Position numbers and translations under genes: made by a program | Notes under the pieces: model-generated | What the model was told of the DNA's origin: nothing | Databases searched by the model: none | Seen by the model: the letters and a program-made list of their open reading frames with translations, nothing else | DNA from: Ceriagrion tenellum | Taxonomy: Eukaryota; Arthropoda; Insecta; Odonata; Coenagrionidae | Assembly (NCBI GenBank): GCA_963169105.1 | Contig: OY720643.1 | Location: 19,688,373-19,752,372 of the forward strand | DNA: 64,000 nucleotides | Direction: 5' to 3' | Shown: piece after piece, positions 11,101 to 22,754 of the stretch | Numbering within the stretch: the first letter of the stretch is position 1 | How the letters are laid out: every line of letters starts with the position of its first letter

Positions 11101-11274
11101 AATGAATAAAACTCAATAAAACTTATCAATAGCCACTGGATTTTATTGGTACAACCCGTTTCGACGCTAATGCGCCATCATTGGCACCTGATGATATCGC
11201 ATTAGCGTCGAAACGCGATGTACCAATAAAAAATCCAGTGGACATTAGTGGACATTGTTGAGTTTTATTCATTT
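11101..11274. mobile_element. Palindromic element with hammerhead-like cores
   Basis: The left arm starts AATGAATAAAACTCAA (11,101) and the right arm ends with its complement at about 11,273. Inner blocks CCACTGGATTTT, ATTGGTACA and GTTTCGACGCTAATGCG are also mirrored. The right arm has a 10-bp local duplication GTGGACATTA/GTGGACATTG. The centre carries CTGATGAT and GCGTCGAAACGCG on the plus strand. Each arm has lost a different part of the hammerhead core (the right arm has A instead of U before the cleavage position; the left arm has a changed CTGATGA). No target duplication is clear. Confidence 0.6.
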
Positions 11275-12014
11275 TATTAATAATGTTTCACAACATCTCG
11301 CTGGACTTCGTTGAATTAATAAGAACTTAGAGAACATTTTGTTATGTACAAAGCAGTGAAAAGTTTCATGCCACGATTCCCACTTCGTTAAGTGGACGTG
11401 AATATTCGTATTACATTTCAGAAATAGGATGGAGTTTCTAAGAACATTCATCTTAAAATAAAATGCGACTTTCATGCGTGCAAGTTCACCAGATATCCTT
11501 GAATGCGTTTGGTTTGTTTATGGAAAATGAGTAGTCTTTAGATTCGCAAATATAAAACATTCAATGACCAGCGTAACTTCTGGGACAGAGAAAAAAAAAT
11601 GATCAACTCATTTTTTCTTCTTTTAATGGGGAAATAAGTTATTTTAATTGACAAATCACTCGTAGAAACCTCAACCTCAAATTTTGCTGAGTTCAATATT
11701 AATCGTGTGGTACGGACCTCTAAAATCAATCCGGAATTTGAATTCGAGGAAAACTTGTTTTACTACTGTTGAAAGGGATTCCGCTCTCGTCAAAAGTCCA
11801 AAAGGAAGGGCATTCATCCAAAAACGAGAAAAATTTGTAATAGATTGCATGAAATCCATATATTAGAGATAAACACCTAGTTGAATTACTCCAAACATCC
11901 AAAATTTCCTAATTTGGGTTGGCCGATTTCGCATCAAATTATCCCATGACAATTTAAAGTTATGTCATTGAAAGATGGCATATTGTATAATTTCTCAAAT
12001 ATCGTGTGCAATAA

Positions 12015-12155
12015 AGTTCTGATGAAGGCTTCCGCGGGTCTGGAATGTAAGTCGAATCCGTTTTCCGGGATTTCCACCGCGTTGATTCATGATGAGGACG
12101 ATACATCGCCGGTTATCCTGCAGGCTTCCTCAGGTTCCTGCAGGATTCGACTTAC
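12015..12155. mobile_element. 141-bp non-coding element with 14-bp target duplication
   Basis: ATCGTGTGCAATAA flanks it exactly on both sides (12,001-12,014 and 12,156-12,169). Near its start is GAAGGCTTCCGCGGGTC, the block shared with the elements at 6.4, 29.9 and 48.4 kb. It also contains CGCGTTGATTCAT (shared with 6.4 kb) and a perfect internal inverted repeat ATGTAAGTCGAATCC / GGATTCGACTTACAT whose right half overlaps the end. No coding capacity. The perfect duplication suggests a fairly young insertion. Confidence 0.75.
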
Positions 12156-12399
12156 ATCGTGTGCAATAATGTTGTGTCGATAAAATATTTCATGTCGCTG
12201 AAACTATTTCATCTTGATTCACTTTCTTCGTTGAGTTTATGTGCGAGTTGTGCTATTATCCCACATCTCTAATGGCTAAGGTCACATGGTTAAATGCGTT
12301 CAATGATCCAGAAGAACTTGGCAATGCGAGATGGACATTATTTCCGGTCGCAATGGTCATTTTCTCGGCTGACTTCTCCACTGCGTTCTGCCTCAACCG

Positions 12400-13240
12400 T
12401 CGCCACGTCCATACACACCCATCCTTTCCATTCATCCTTCCCCCCCCCCGTCCTCCTAACGTACTCGACCCCCCCTCAGCCCATCTTAATCTCCATCTTA
12501 CCTCCCATTCCTCCCCAACGTCCAATTTCACGTCTTCCTCCTCCACCACTCCCTCGAAAGATCCTCTCCGACAGATACGACCTGGCCCTTCTCTCTCTCT
12601 CTCAAGAGCCGAGCTCGCTCTCCCTCACTCATTAATGATTTACTACGTTCCGTCTCTCCTTTGCGGGAGACCGGAAATTTCCACCAATTCCCGGCCAATG
12701 TTCCATACTTCCCTCCTCTTTCCCTCTCCTCCCCCGAGGAACCATCCCCGAGAGCCAAACCCCACCGCGGCCCTCCTCCAAACCTTCAGATCCTCTCTTG
12801 CTCTTCTTCCTCACTTTTCCCAATTCTCCCTTTCCTTCCTCTTTCTCCTTCCTCCTCCTCCTCTCCTCCCTCTGGTCATAACTCCGCCTTCGCTTCTCCT
12901 CCCCACAACATTTCGAGCGAGCCCCTCTTCCCGCGAACAGAGGGACGACCGCAGACTTTTAATACAGCCGCCTACGCCCAAGAATGCTTTCATTCTTTCT
13001 TCTCCGATTCTTCGTCCACCCACCCCTCCCTCTCTCCCCGCCTAACTCTTTGTTCCACGACCGAAGAGTTCAAAAACTTCGCCGCATCCCCCTCATTTTT
13101 TTTGACAATTCAGCCCCTTTTTTTCCCTTCCATATATTTTTTCCTTTTTTCTAACCTTTCCATTCGAAGCGCCAGAATCCATCTTCTCAACCCTCTGTGC
13201 CCCCTCTGTCTTCATCCTCAGTGTCTTTGCGTGTATATTT
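12400..13240. repeat. Long pyrimidine-rich (CT) tract
   Basis: About 840 bases are dominated by C and T on the plus strand (CCTCCTCC, TTCCTTCCTC, CTCTCTCTCT runs). Open frames of up to 268 codons cross it in several frames and on both strands, all rich in Ser/Pro/Leu or Arg/Glu/Gly, as expected from composition. I regard it as low-complexity DNA, not a gene. Confidence 0.75.
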
Positions 13241-13244
13241 AAGT

Positions 13245-15890
13245 GAATAATTCGATGATATATATGCGCGCCTATGATGGGATGCATATATGTATGAATA
13301 ACATGCGAATGGAAAAGCGTAAAGTAAACATAGTCGGTTTGTGCCTACGTTGCGGGATGAAAAATATCCAGCCGTCGGAAAAGTTCCAAAATTGTTTGCA
13401 GAAATAATCTAATGATGGAATAAAGAAAGAACGCCTTGTCAGCCTTGTTTTTGGTCCAAAAGAAAGGAAGATTCTTCATTCTATACGCATACGGAGGTCA
13501 AATCGCCGAATCGTTTTGCTTTAGAAAAGCAGTGCTTTAGAATACATTGCTATCGAATCATAATTTGGGAATATCTGCTTTTGTGTAATACATTTTTAAT
13601 GATGATGTTGGCATTTTTGAGGGAACGTATTTCTATCTACGCTTTCATATTGGAAAGCTATTTTTGGAGATATGGCTTCATGATATCATAATTACATTAT
13701 CAATTCGTACAACGTAAAATAGAGAAAAGTAATAGAAATGGTATTTAAATCTTCATACTTCTATTGAATATCATAGATAAGGTTTTATTTAAGGATTAAG
13801 ATGATAAGAAGTCCTCCGTTGACCTAGCTGAACTCTTAAAACTTTGATGGCGTTAAATGAGCACTATATTGCTACAAAATGGAGTGAACTTGGAAATCAT
13901 TTTATTTTGTGTCTACTGTCATAACTTTAATTCATACCATTGGATTTTCATTCGATGTAGTAACTCGTTGCATGTATGGTGAAATTCTCAGAGAATCATT
14001 TTCAGCATATAAAAAGAATTCCTCGGGTATTTACGCTTTAAATCCACAAATTCCTTTGTCAACGCGGGACATATCGAACAAATATTGGAAAGATACCGGG
14101 CGAATAACAGAGTGTTCCATGAGAAAATACCTCGGTTCAAATAATAACTCTGAACTTTTTCGTTAGCAGTGTTTAAAAAGCTTCAAAAACCAATATTTTA
14201 TGACTGATGCTAGCCATTTATTTCAAGTCATTTTTCACTAATCCATCGGATATACTCTATAATCTCTGTCATAATTACAAATTAATGCTGTTTCGTCAAT
14301 CGAAACAACTTACAGATACTACCCTTCCTCGTCTTGATTTCAGCATCAGTTATTTTTTTTCGGTATAATTGAATCGGTCTGCTCTATTTTTCATAGCCTC
14401 TCAAGTTTATCTCGTATTCTCTTTAAGAAGCCACTCGGTAATCATCTTCATCATCATTTTAGATTTTTTATTCATCTATTTATTTTTCCTCACAGGCACC
14501 CTTTCAGTTTATTTCACTCGAAACAAAGAGAATACTGTCTGCAACGGCAGTTTTCGTCCAATAGTTGCAGGATTTTTCTTATTCTCCGGGGAAATAGAAT
14601 ATAAAGGAATACAGGATTATGTAAGGCCTAGATATTTCTTGAAAAAGAAATAGTAATTTGTTTTCGCCGCAGGAAAGGGAGGAATTCCAACTTCGAGCCT
14701 TAAGAGAACGATGACTAAAATATGAAGTTAAAGGAAAAATATTCACATGAAAACTTGTGGATTTTTAAATTTCCATATAATGTTTGCGATCTACATCGCA
14801 AAACTTTTGGTTAGAGTGGAAGAAATATAAGATAATGGTTCTTTTGAAAATCAGATATAATATTTCTTTCCGTTGAAAATGAAAGAAGTGAGTAATTTTC
14901 ATGATAATAGAATGTTTAGTTTTTGCTTCCAAAAATGTTTCCGTAAACTTTTTTTGAGGAATTAAATAATTTTGATGGTTTCCAGTGTGACTGTATGGAA
15001 CTTGCTGTACTTTTTGAATAAAAAGAGTATGCTTTGTTTTTTTTACAATAAATTTAAATATCACCACTCCATGGTTTCGACGGTTAATAATACACGAGTA
15101 ACTGAGAGTGGCAATTTTCCCATAGAACTTCGATATCTCGGTAGTGGAGCGGATTTGGTGTTTTTTATTAATATCATGCTTTTTATACCGATGAAAGCTC
15201 ATGGACGGATGTAACATTTCCAGAGCTTTTTACAGGATATTTTTACGGATAAACCTAACTGCATACCTATATCACGCGTCTGAACGCCAAATATTTTCTA
15301 ATCTGTGTTATTTATGGCCAAAACCACATAAATGTCAACATTCCGGGGGAAAATGAGGAAGCGTACAAAACGGAATAATATTCATCTTGGGTCATTCCAT
15401 CCAAATTGTACCAGGTGATTGCCCTTGGGGTAACCGATTTCGACCAAATATGGCAAATGTCTTCATTTTATTATAAAAGGTAAATCCCAAAGCCATTTTG
15501 TAATACATGCAACGGTTTACGAGATATTGCAATGCTGTAAAACTAGAATTTTACAAAAGCGTCTTAGCATTTGACAGTATATCTCCGGAGATAAGGAAGA
15601 TAAAAATACATGCAATGACTCGTTCTGAAGGTATTGAATTGAGAAAGATGAATATGGATTATTTTATAACATTTAAAGAATTAAATAAAAACTAGATTTG
15701 CCTTTGTAGGTTAATCTTATAACCGTCTGTATTACAACGTTAATTGGTATTATACCAGTTTAGTTTCCTAAACTCTCCCTTATGGTATTTTTTACATGTT
15801 TCCATTACTTATGGGGAAATAATAATCTTCAGAAGCCAAGCGAAACAGTTCTGTCTTGAGTTGTGCCACGCCGATCCGCATCACGGTTGC
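13245..15890. other. Unannotated stretch
   Basis: AT-rich with no recognised gene. At about 15,030-15,100 the sequence CTCCATGGTTTCGACGGTTAA resembles the hammerhead-like element at 52.2 kb (shared ACAATnAATTTAA and CCATGGTTTCGACG blocks), but the CTGATGA half is lost. Confidence 0.5.
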
Positions 15891-15900
15891 GGGAGCTTAC

Positions 15901-15951
15901 CGTCGCAAGGAACAGCTGCGCCATGTTCTCGTCTGCGCACTGCGCGATGGC
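15901..15951 (-). CDS. Possible host-gene exon (51 bp)
   Basis: On the minus strand a GC-rich 51-base block is preceded by CGCTCACTTCAG (acceptor-like) and followed by GTAAGC (donor-like). It encodes AIAQCADENMAQLFLAT, 17 whole codons, with many G/C third positions, in contrast to the AT-rich surroundings. The frame stays open on both sides. I do not recognise the protein. No neighbouring exon was found, so it could be chance; the composition contrast and splice contexts are the only support. Confidence 0.25.
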
Positions 15952-15989
15952 CTGAAGTGAGCGATGGACTTTTTTTAAACGATTAATGC

Positions 15990-18580
15990 GATAACAGATA
16001 AAACGTGGAACGTACGTGCTTTGAAATATCCTAATTGAAAGATAATGAACGCAGCTTGAACTAATTCCACAGTTAATTTCCGCATCACTTTCTATAGCCG
16101 AGTACCATTCCAGCAAAACTGGTTGTTCCTTAGGTAAGTGTACTAATTTTATTCTCCGATATGGCTGTCAGTTAAGCAAAAGATGCAATGAAGGAAGTCA
16201 TAAACCATTCCACCAAGTCAAGGGGTAGTAGTCATTTGAATTTAACCATTGAATTAATAAAGGAATATTTTAATGAACCCTTTTAGGAAAATAATTTCCT
16301 CGGCAAGATATGAAAGTCGATGGACATTTTGCTTGGTTATACTCCATGAAATTTCACCACAATGATTATTGACTTGAAAGAGAAAACAAATGACAAAAAA
16401 ATATTGTGGAGATTGCAATAACATCGGAAAATTTATGTTTAAGTCATCCCGGATATAGAAGATCATTGAATTTAACAGTAAAAACAAATAATTCTTAAAA
16501 TGTCGTTCTCTAACTTTCAATTTCGGTGTATTCTTCTTAACTTGCCGACTTCTCTCCCGTATGTATATCGAAGCATTTTTTCCTGGTGAGTAAATTAATA
16601 TTTATTTTTTAAACCGTATTATACTAGATGAATATGTGAAATACGTCCCTTTGTCGGTGAAAACACTGAGAGCAATATTTCTGCCCAAAAAGGACCTGTG
16701 TGTAAGTAATATGTTCAACAAGGGAAACATCTGTTGAGTGGATTTTTAGCTCCATTTTTATCCACGACAAATTTATATCGCGACTCTTTTGATGTTTTCT
16801 CTGTCATAATATATTGGTTATGAAGTTCGACGTCCTATATTTCTTTGCAGTATGTACTCCTCCCTGTACTCTTTATTAAGTTTAGGGCAATATTTAGGGC
16901 AAGTTATTAAGTGTAATGTCATAATCAGTAAATGCAGCAATATGTGCTCCATTCAATGATAAAAATCTACTCTTGTTCTTCTCTCTTACCAATCTTAAAA
17001 TTAACCTTCGATTTCCGCAGGTCATGAAAAATTGAATTAGAGCTTGGTTTGTGCGTTGGACAACAAATTATTGCCGGGAAAATATAGATACTTTATTCTA
17101 ATTCGGAATACAAAGACATTGTATCATGTTTTTAAGCTTCTTGAGTTATACCAAAATGTGGAGGAAGGTGAATCACCTTTATTTTTATACAAACGAGAGT
17201 TTGTTTTTCGGAACAAACAATTTTCATGGGAACTTCCCGATAAAAATCTAGTGATTAGAAATAATATATTATGAATGGGGCTTCAAGTTCGAATTCCTTA
17301 GAGGGCCAACGTATTTGCCATAGCACCAACTAAAGTCTGTGGTGCTTTAATTTCCTGTAAGCTGCTTTATACAGTAACTATTTGCTCCAGAACGTTATAA
17401 AACACGGTGGAAATGTTTAGCGCTCAATATTTAAGTAATAATGTGATGATATTTTATTAATCAAATAGTTAAACTGCATTCTTTAGGAATTTTTAAGCCT
17501 TGCCAAGCAATGGGAATCTTAGCTAGTGCTGAGAAAATGAATACGTACTGCGTTGAGGATTGTAATGTACCGGTAGAGACGTTAAAATTAGGTGGACTCA
17601 TTTCAGGTGAGCTACAATCAAATTATTCTATCCGTGGTGCATCTCGGGAATGAGTTTTTCTTCCAAATTAACAGTTTGCTGATGCAAATATCTCGTTCCG
17701 AATAGAAGTGGCACATTTTTGTTGCAAGCGATCGCAGTTGTATTTCCGAGGCTTATTGGGAAAGGAATATCACCAGCCCGTTATTACATCGCAATATGGC
17801 TTTTCCTCAGTGCAATTTCCTTTCTCATTCGTAGATTACTTAAGAAGACGCTCTGTATTCATCCGCTATGAAACTTTTATCAAGGAATTAAAAAAATTCT
17901 CTCATGATAACTTCTTACAAGATGCATTGAGAAGGGGCCACACTCGTTCCATCCAGATGAATCACTCTGGAATGGGCTCCGTCAAATCAAAACAGAGAAA
18001 CCAGCGAGCGTGCTGCAAGGAGCTGAAAAAGTTTCGCGTGCAATATTCTCAGGCTTAAGGAGAGAATTCCGGGGAAAGACAAGACCGTGGTAAACATTTA
18101 ATCCAATAATGATGGAGGAAGTTGGCAAAAACACCCGGAGTTCCTTCCCTCCCCACTCTGTGGATTGTAATCATCTCTACTCCTCAGTTCTGGTATCGTC
18201 GGCGAAATTCGAACGGCTGAGAGGGAAACGGACAAAAAATGTCGGAAGGCATACTAAAAAAAATACTTGCAACGTGTAATCATGCCAAAGGAGGTCAGAA
18301 CACTTTTTTCATTATCCAGAGGGTGTATTTTGAGGGAAATAAAGTTAATGGTAAATTTCAACTCTTTGGTTTCGAGCGCAGACACATGTTCGTAAGAATT
18401 TGAGATTTGATCCTGTGAGCATCAACTTTGGAGCTCAAAGGAATATAAAGAGCGGAAATTTTTCTTTTGGCTAAATGGATATATTTATTTTCAAATTAAG
18501 GTGGCTGGAACTATATTCACTAATGGCCAACTATTCGTGAAAAATTGAACACCTGTTCCTATCAGCTACATCTTTATATA
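15990..18580. other. Unannotated stretch
   Basis: AT-rich DNA with no recognised gene or repeat. The 116-codon frame at 17,708-18,058 has no motif or splice context that I can recognise. Confidence 0.5.
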
Positions 18581-18589
18581 AAAGTCACA

Positions 18590-19075
18590 CATACATACCA
18601 ATTACGCCGATCCCTTCCAGGGTAGGCTCAGTCATTAAGTTTCACTCATAAATACATAGTTGTACACCTAACTCTGCTTCAGTAATTTCCTCCATACTGA
18701 CCTATCCTTAAAAACCTCTTTTGCCTTATTTACCCCCATACACTGCTTCACACACGCCCTCCTGTTTTTAAGAATCCAAACATTCCTCCTCCTAAGAATT
18801 TCCTCAACCAAATTCAACCACAACTTTCTCGGCCTACCTCTATCTCTCGCACCATTCATTTCACTCTTATATACCTGTTTCGTTACTCGAATCTCATCCA
18901 TTCCCTCAACATGGCCAAACCAGCGAAGCACATTCCTTTCATATATGTCCATTACTGGAGCATCTAATCCCCATTCATTTATTGCCCGCTTATTACTGAC
19001 CCTATCCATCCTACTTTTGCTGCAAGCACTCCTCAGATAACTCATACCCACGGCGTTTAGTCTACTCTAAAGTTG
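18590..19075 (-). pseudogene. LINE C-terminus and 3' end (VLRWFGHVE family)
   Basis: Minus-strand reading gives NVLRWFGHVEGMDEIRVTK, then GARDRGRPRKLWLNLVEEIL and SVWRKLLKQS before the stop at 18,668. This is the conserved C-terminal region of RTE-like LINE polyproteins (RWxGHVxRM...GRPRxxW). It starts after GMSYLR near 19,050, so the reverse-transcriptase domain is missing. A short 3' UTR runs to about 18,590. It is a sister copy of 29,505-30,475 and keeps uninterrupted the site CCTTTCATATATG (18,935-18,947) where that copy carries an insertion. Confidence 0.75.
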
Positions 19076-19558
19076 AAAGGCGAAATTATACATTTCACAT
19101 TATCATGTAGGCTGTTAACAGATATCAAGATGACACGCCGAGTCATATATTCGAAAAACTTATTTAGATATAATTTTTGGCCAAATATCGAACGCTAGGC
19201 TGATAAATATCAATAGTTCATGTCTATCTATCCTTTGATTAAGGCCACAATCACTAACAGGAAAAGCGAAGTTTCCCTGAATGTCCGAAAATACCCTTCT
19301 CATTTGGAATTACACGCACGAAACAGGATAGATGATAATAATTCTTATTCTTTAAGGCGAATCTTGATTTCCTTTAGAATTAGTGAAAATTTGGAGAAAA
19401 AAAGTCATTAAATTGCTCAAAATCATGCGTTTATGGTGAACCGTCGCCATCTTTGTTCCCTCAGATTTACATTAGCGCTAAATGTGTTAGGAAATAATTT
19501 TATAAGTTTGCGATATTTCACATTAGTGACTCACTTCAAATCAGCGCGTACTTACTTC

Positions 19559-20171
19559 TACGAGGTATTACATCCAGAAAGTAAGTTCCGTTTGCATTTC
19601 TTGCCACCGCTGCGCTGCAATCGCAGTTTCGCGCATGCGCGGTCGCATTGAGAAGGAGTTTTCGCCATTGTGACTATGCTGAATGTTGTGTACGCTTCGT
19701 GGTATTTGTTTCAAATGGCGAAAAAAATTGAAATTCCCACCGCCGAGGGATGCTCATCAGCGGTATTGTTTTGATTCATGACAATGCCCGCTCTCACATT
19801 CCATATGTGACGCAACAACTTTTACAGAACTTTGGTTGTGAACAGTTCTTCCACCCTCCATAAAGTCCGGACTTCTCTCTCGGTGACGAACGGTTTTTTT
19901 GCACCTGAAATCGAGCATTGGGGGCAAGACGTCCAAAAATAAAAATGAGATAGAATACGTTGCTACTTCGTTGACATCACAGGTGGCTTCTTTTTAAAAT
20001 AGAGGAAATACAAAAGCTTGTGCCGGGCTATGAAAAGTGCGTACAAAATGGTGGGAGTTGTGTAGAAAACTTGTTTAAGGTCTAAGGATTTTTTCACAAT
20101 AAATTTTTCTGAATATCTACTTTTTTTCTTTGATCAGTGAGACGGAACTCAATTTCTGGATGCACCTCATA
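19559..20171 (+). mobile_element. Internally deleted mariner transposon
   Basis: The ends are TA-CGAGGTATTACATCCAGAAA (19,559 onward) and, in reverse complement, TA-TGAGGTGCATCCAGAAA (20,171 backward): about 30-bp inverted repeats with TA target duplications, as in mariner. The 609-bp body is about half the family length. A 5' part starts ATG at about 19,717 (MAKKIEIPTAEG), then the sequence jumps to the transposase C-terminus: VLIHDNARPH (second catalytic Asp), HPP, a stop, SPDF, SLGDERFF (third Asp). The GYDKC-like end follows as GYEKCVQNGGSCVENLF. Stops and the deletion make it non-autonomous. Confidence 0.85.
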
Positions 20172-20554
20172 AATAATCATATTTTTATTCACTTTTTTTA
20201 GTGAATAGAATAAATAATCACCCATATTCCTAGAAAAAACCGCCAAATTGAGTAGAAAAAACAGCTCCTAGTAATTAGAGTGTATTTCAGGTAGAAATGT
20301 TGAAATGCATATTTCAAGAGTTGCTTGCCTTAAATTTGCAACATGAGGTAAATATTCTTGACTTATATCCACTAATAAGGCTATTCCTCCATGCTATTTG
20401 AGGGCAAGGACTGAAAGGACAGGGGTAGAAATGTGATGGGTATCTGGGTCGCCAGGTAACAGTCTGATGGCGTCATGCCCACTCGATCCTACTCAATGCC
20501 TATAACGAATGAATTGGGAATGTGAAGTAGATCTTATAATTAGGTAACCATTTC

Positions 20555-21000
20555 TTTGACTGAGAGGAATAAAGATAAATGGAGAAGAAATAAACATGCT
20601 CCGTTTCTCAGATGATATCGAAATCAGAGCTGGAAATTGCGATGATTTTCAAAGGTCACTGAACGTAATGAACCAAGTTCTCCTAGAATACAACATGGAA
20701 ATAAATAAGACGAAGACTAATATCTTAGAATGTGGAGGAGATAAGCTGAATGTAGAAGTCACACTGAGAGGAGAGAAATTAGAGCAAGCGGATTCCTTCA
20801 CCTATCTCGGAAGTACCATCACGTGGAACGGAAGAAGTACAACGGATATCAAGCAGAGAGTAGCCCAAGCTAAGAAGGCGTTCATGGGAAAAAGATAACT
20901 GCTGTGCTCGAAGGAGATAGGACTAAAAACCAGGAAATAGCATGTGAAAACATTCGTGTGGAACCTGGCACTTAGTGGAGGCCCTCGGTTCAGCCAGGAA
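20555..21000 (+). pseudogene. LINE reverse-transcriptase fragment (RTE-like), palm and thumb region
   Basis: Translation begins KINGEEINMLRFSDDIEI: the catalytic box, with SDD where the family has ADD. It continues as SFTYLGSTITWNGRSTTDIK and QAKKAFMGKR. After a stop it reads on through CSKEIGLKTRK, another stop, and VKTFVWNLALSGG. These are the standard blocks from the catalytic motif to the thumb (YLGSxIT.. GRxxxEIxxRIxxAKxAF ... LLxSKxIxLxxRKxxxKTFVWSxxLYG). It is truncated at both ends and the SDD substitution and stops indicate a dead copy. It may be the upstream part of the same family as 37,610-38,090. Confidence 0.75.
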
Positions 21001-22205
21001 TTAGGGAATTAGAAATTTAATAAAGAGGTCACCGACTTCTTCAGTAAAGTGACGTCGTTGAAAGAGTACATCAGTAGATTTTGGGAAGGATTAGAACTTA
21101 AAGTCACTTCATCCAAAGTTGAAAGACGGGATGCAGTAGGCATATGAGAAAAAGAAGAGGGAAAGGTGAGTGGATTCACATCTTATTCGCCGCCTTAATT
21201 ACGTGCAGCCATCATTTGACTTTCCCTAAGATTTCGCGGGAACTACGTCTTTGAATAAATATTTTGAGAACATCGGACGGAGTTCTCGACGGCCAATTTT
21301 GCACTTGGCTGCTCCCAGACCCTTTAGGATCCATCCACCTTACGAATCCAAGGACTCTGCGAGGGTCCCGGGCGGGGAGGGAGAGGTGAATGTTGATGGA
21401 AACACCGGTTGGCCCCGAGGCTTGCGGTAATGCTCCCTCAACCGCTAAGAAGGGCTCGGGTAAGATGTGGGAAAGGGAGGGAACGCGATGACTCGGGTCG
21501 CCCGCGGAAAATGCGGGTTGGAAACAGCTACTGTGACTGTGGTGAAGAGGCAGGTAATATAGAGGTATGTGGAATTAATAACTCTGTATCGTTTTCCGAT
21601 ACCAGTGTGGTGTCGCAAAAGCTGCGATACATATAATGTAAAATGGCATGCGATGCACATTGCATGACTTGCATTACTGCAAGAATATTCCGTCAATAAA
21701 TCGCGCATCATATGTACCACGTTTTAAGGGCATGAGATATAAGATATTAGACTACTTTTCGATATATTCATTTCCAATAGAAAAATACAATTGCAATTAG
21801 CCTGTTATCTCATATTGTAACGAGAGCACATTTTATTTCGTAGTAAATTTTGTATTTTACTGTGGACTATATAGTTGTTTGAAATCTGCAGCAGTTGTCC
21901 TTACTGACTGATTTACCCCTCCCAGCAGTCCTTACCCGGTGATCAGATTGGGGGATTACTTTATCTCCGGAATATTTTACTGGGAGCAATACCATCACGT
22001 TATATATAGTTAGGGCTGCATCTTCTTGGGAGACTAATGTGGTGGTTTTCCCGTTGCCTTCCACATCTCAGTACCCCGGCCGGTTTCGTGAACTTTCACT
22101 TTCACCTGAAGCTGTTGTTGTTGATACCGGTTCGATCTTCTAGATCTGCGACATCAATGCCATCTAATGAGACTGCTGCCTCTCAGCAGTCTCAGCAGCT
22201 GCTTC
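21001..22205. other. Unannotated stretch
   Basis: 21,290-21,520 is GC-rich and purine-skewed; the remainder is AT-rich. No gene or repeat recognised. Confidence 0.5.
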
Positions 22206-22211
22206 TTCGTC

Positions 22212-22280
22212 GCCTGGTCTCGAACCTGTGACACTCGGAACGGGAGTCGAACAAGCTACCACTAGTCTAAACTGGACCTC
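22212..22280 (-). mobile_element. tRNA-like (SINE head) sequence
   Basis: Reverse complement shows a box A-like TAGACTAGTGGTAGC and, about 30 bases later, a box B-like GGTTCGAGACC, the internal RNA polymerase III promoter arrangement of a tRNA. The acceptor stem is not convincing, so it is a tRNA-derived SINE or relic and not a functional tRNA. CAGCAG-rich sequence follows. Confidence 0.35.
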
Positions 22281-22419
22281 GGTTTGAAATCCCTCAATCT
22301 GAAAATCTCCTTGACAGCTGTACTCTATCGCCTGATGTACTTACTGTATATGGAATGGCCATTATATCACAATAGGCAATAAAAGTTTGGTACACATTTC
22401 CTTAGACGCCACTGCTAAT

Positions 22420-22752
22420 AAAAGACACTTCACCTTCTGGACGGATAAAACAGGAAATAAAGTAGTGTACAGAAGAGTAGAATAGGAAAAGGCCATATGG
22501 AACATAATGCATATCAATTGAAACAGATGAAATGAGTACACTCTTAGGCAAATTCGGTTTGTAAGGATTTATAATTGAAGGAAAAATAAAGGGAAAATCC
22601 CGTGTGGAAGACCACGGGATAAATAAATAGACCAAATTTAGAGGAAATCACATAATAATAACAGCCAGGGAGTAGGGGAACGAACATTAGAAATACGAAA
22701 GGATAGAGGGCTGCAGTCGACCAATATTAGGATTGAGTGACCAATGATTATT
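22420..22752 (+). pseudogene. Degenerate LINE 3' end (RTE-like)
   Basis: Broken frames give KGKSRVEDHG (compare GKRxRGRPR) and the terminal block GGGCTGCAGTCGACCAATAT, TAGGATTGAGTGACCAATGA, the same 3' terminus as at 6,785 (there encoding WRAAVNQSWD, stop). It is more diverged than the copies at 6.3, 31.2 and 53.2 kb. Confidence 0.5.
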
Positions 22753-22754
22753 TA

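Noticed and set aside
12239..13242. Open frames of 268 and 193 codons as candidate genes
   Set aside because: They overlap in different frames, lie in a one-sided CT tract and have Ser/Pro/Leu-only composition; long frames are expected there by chance.
15380..15460. GGTCATTCCATCCAAATTGT block as a known repeat
   Set aside because: Looks familiar from arthropod repeats but no second copy in the window and I could not assign a family.
17708..18058. 116-codon frame
   Set aside because: No recognisable motif, repeats or splice context; length is not exceptional for 64 kb.
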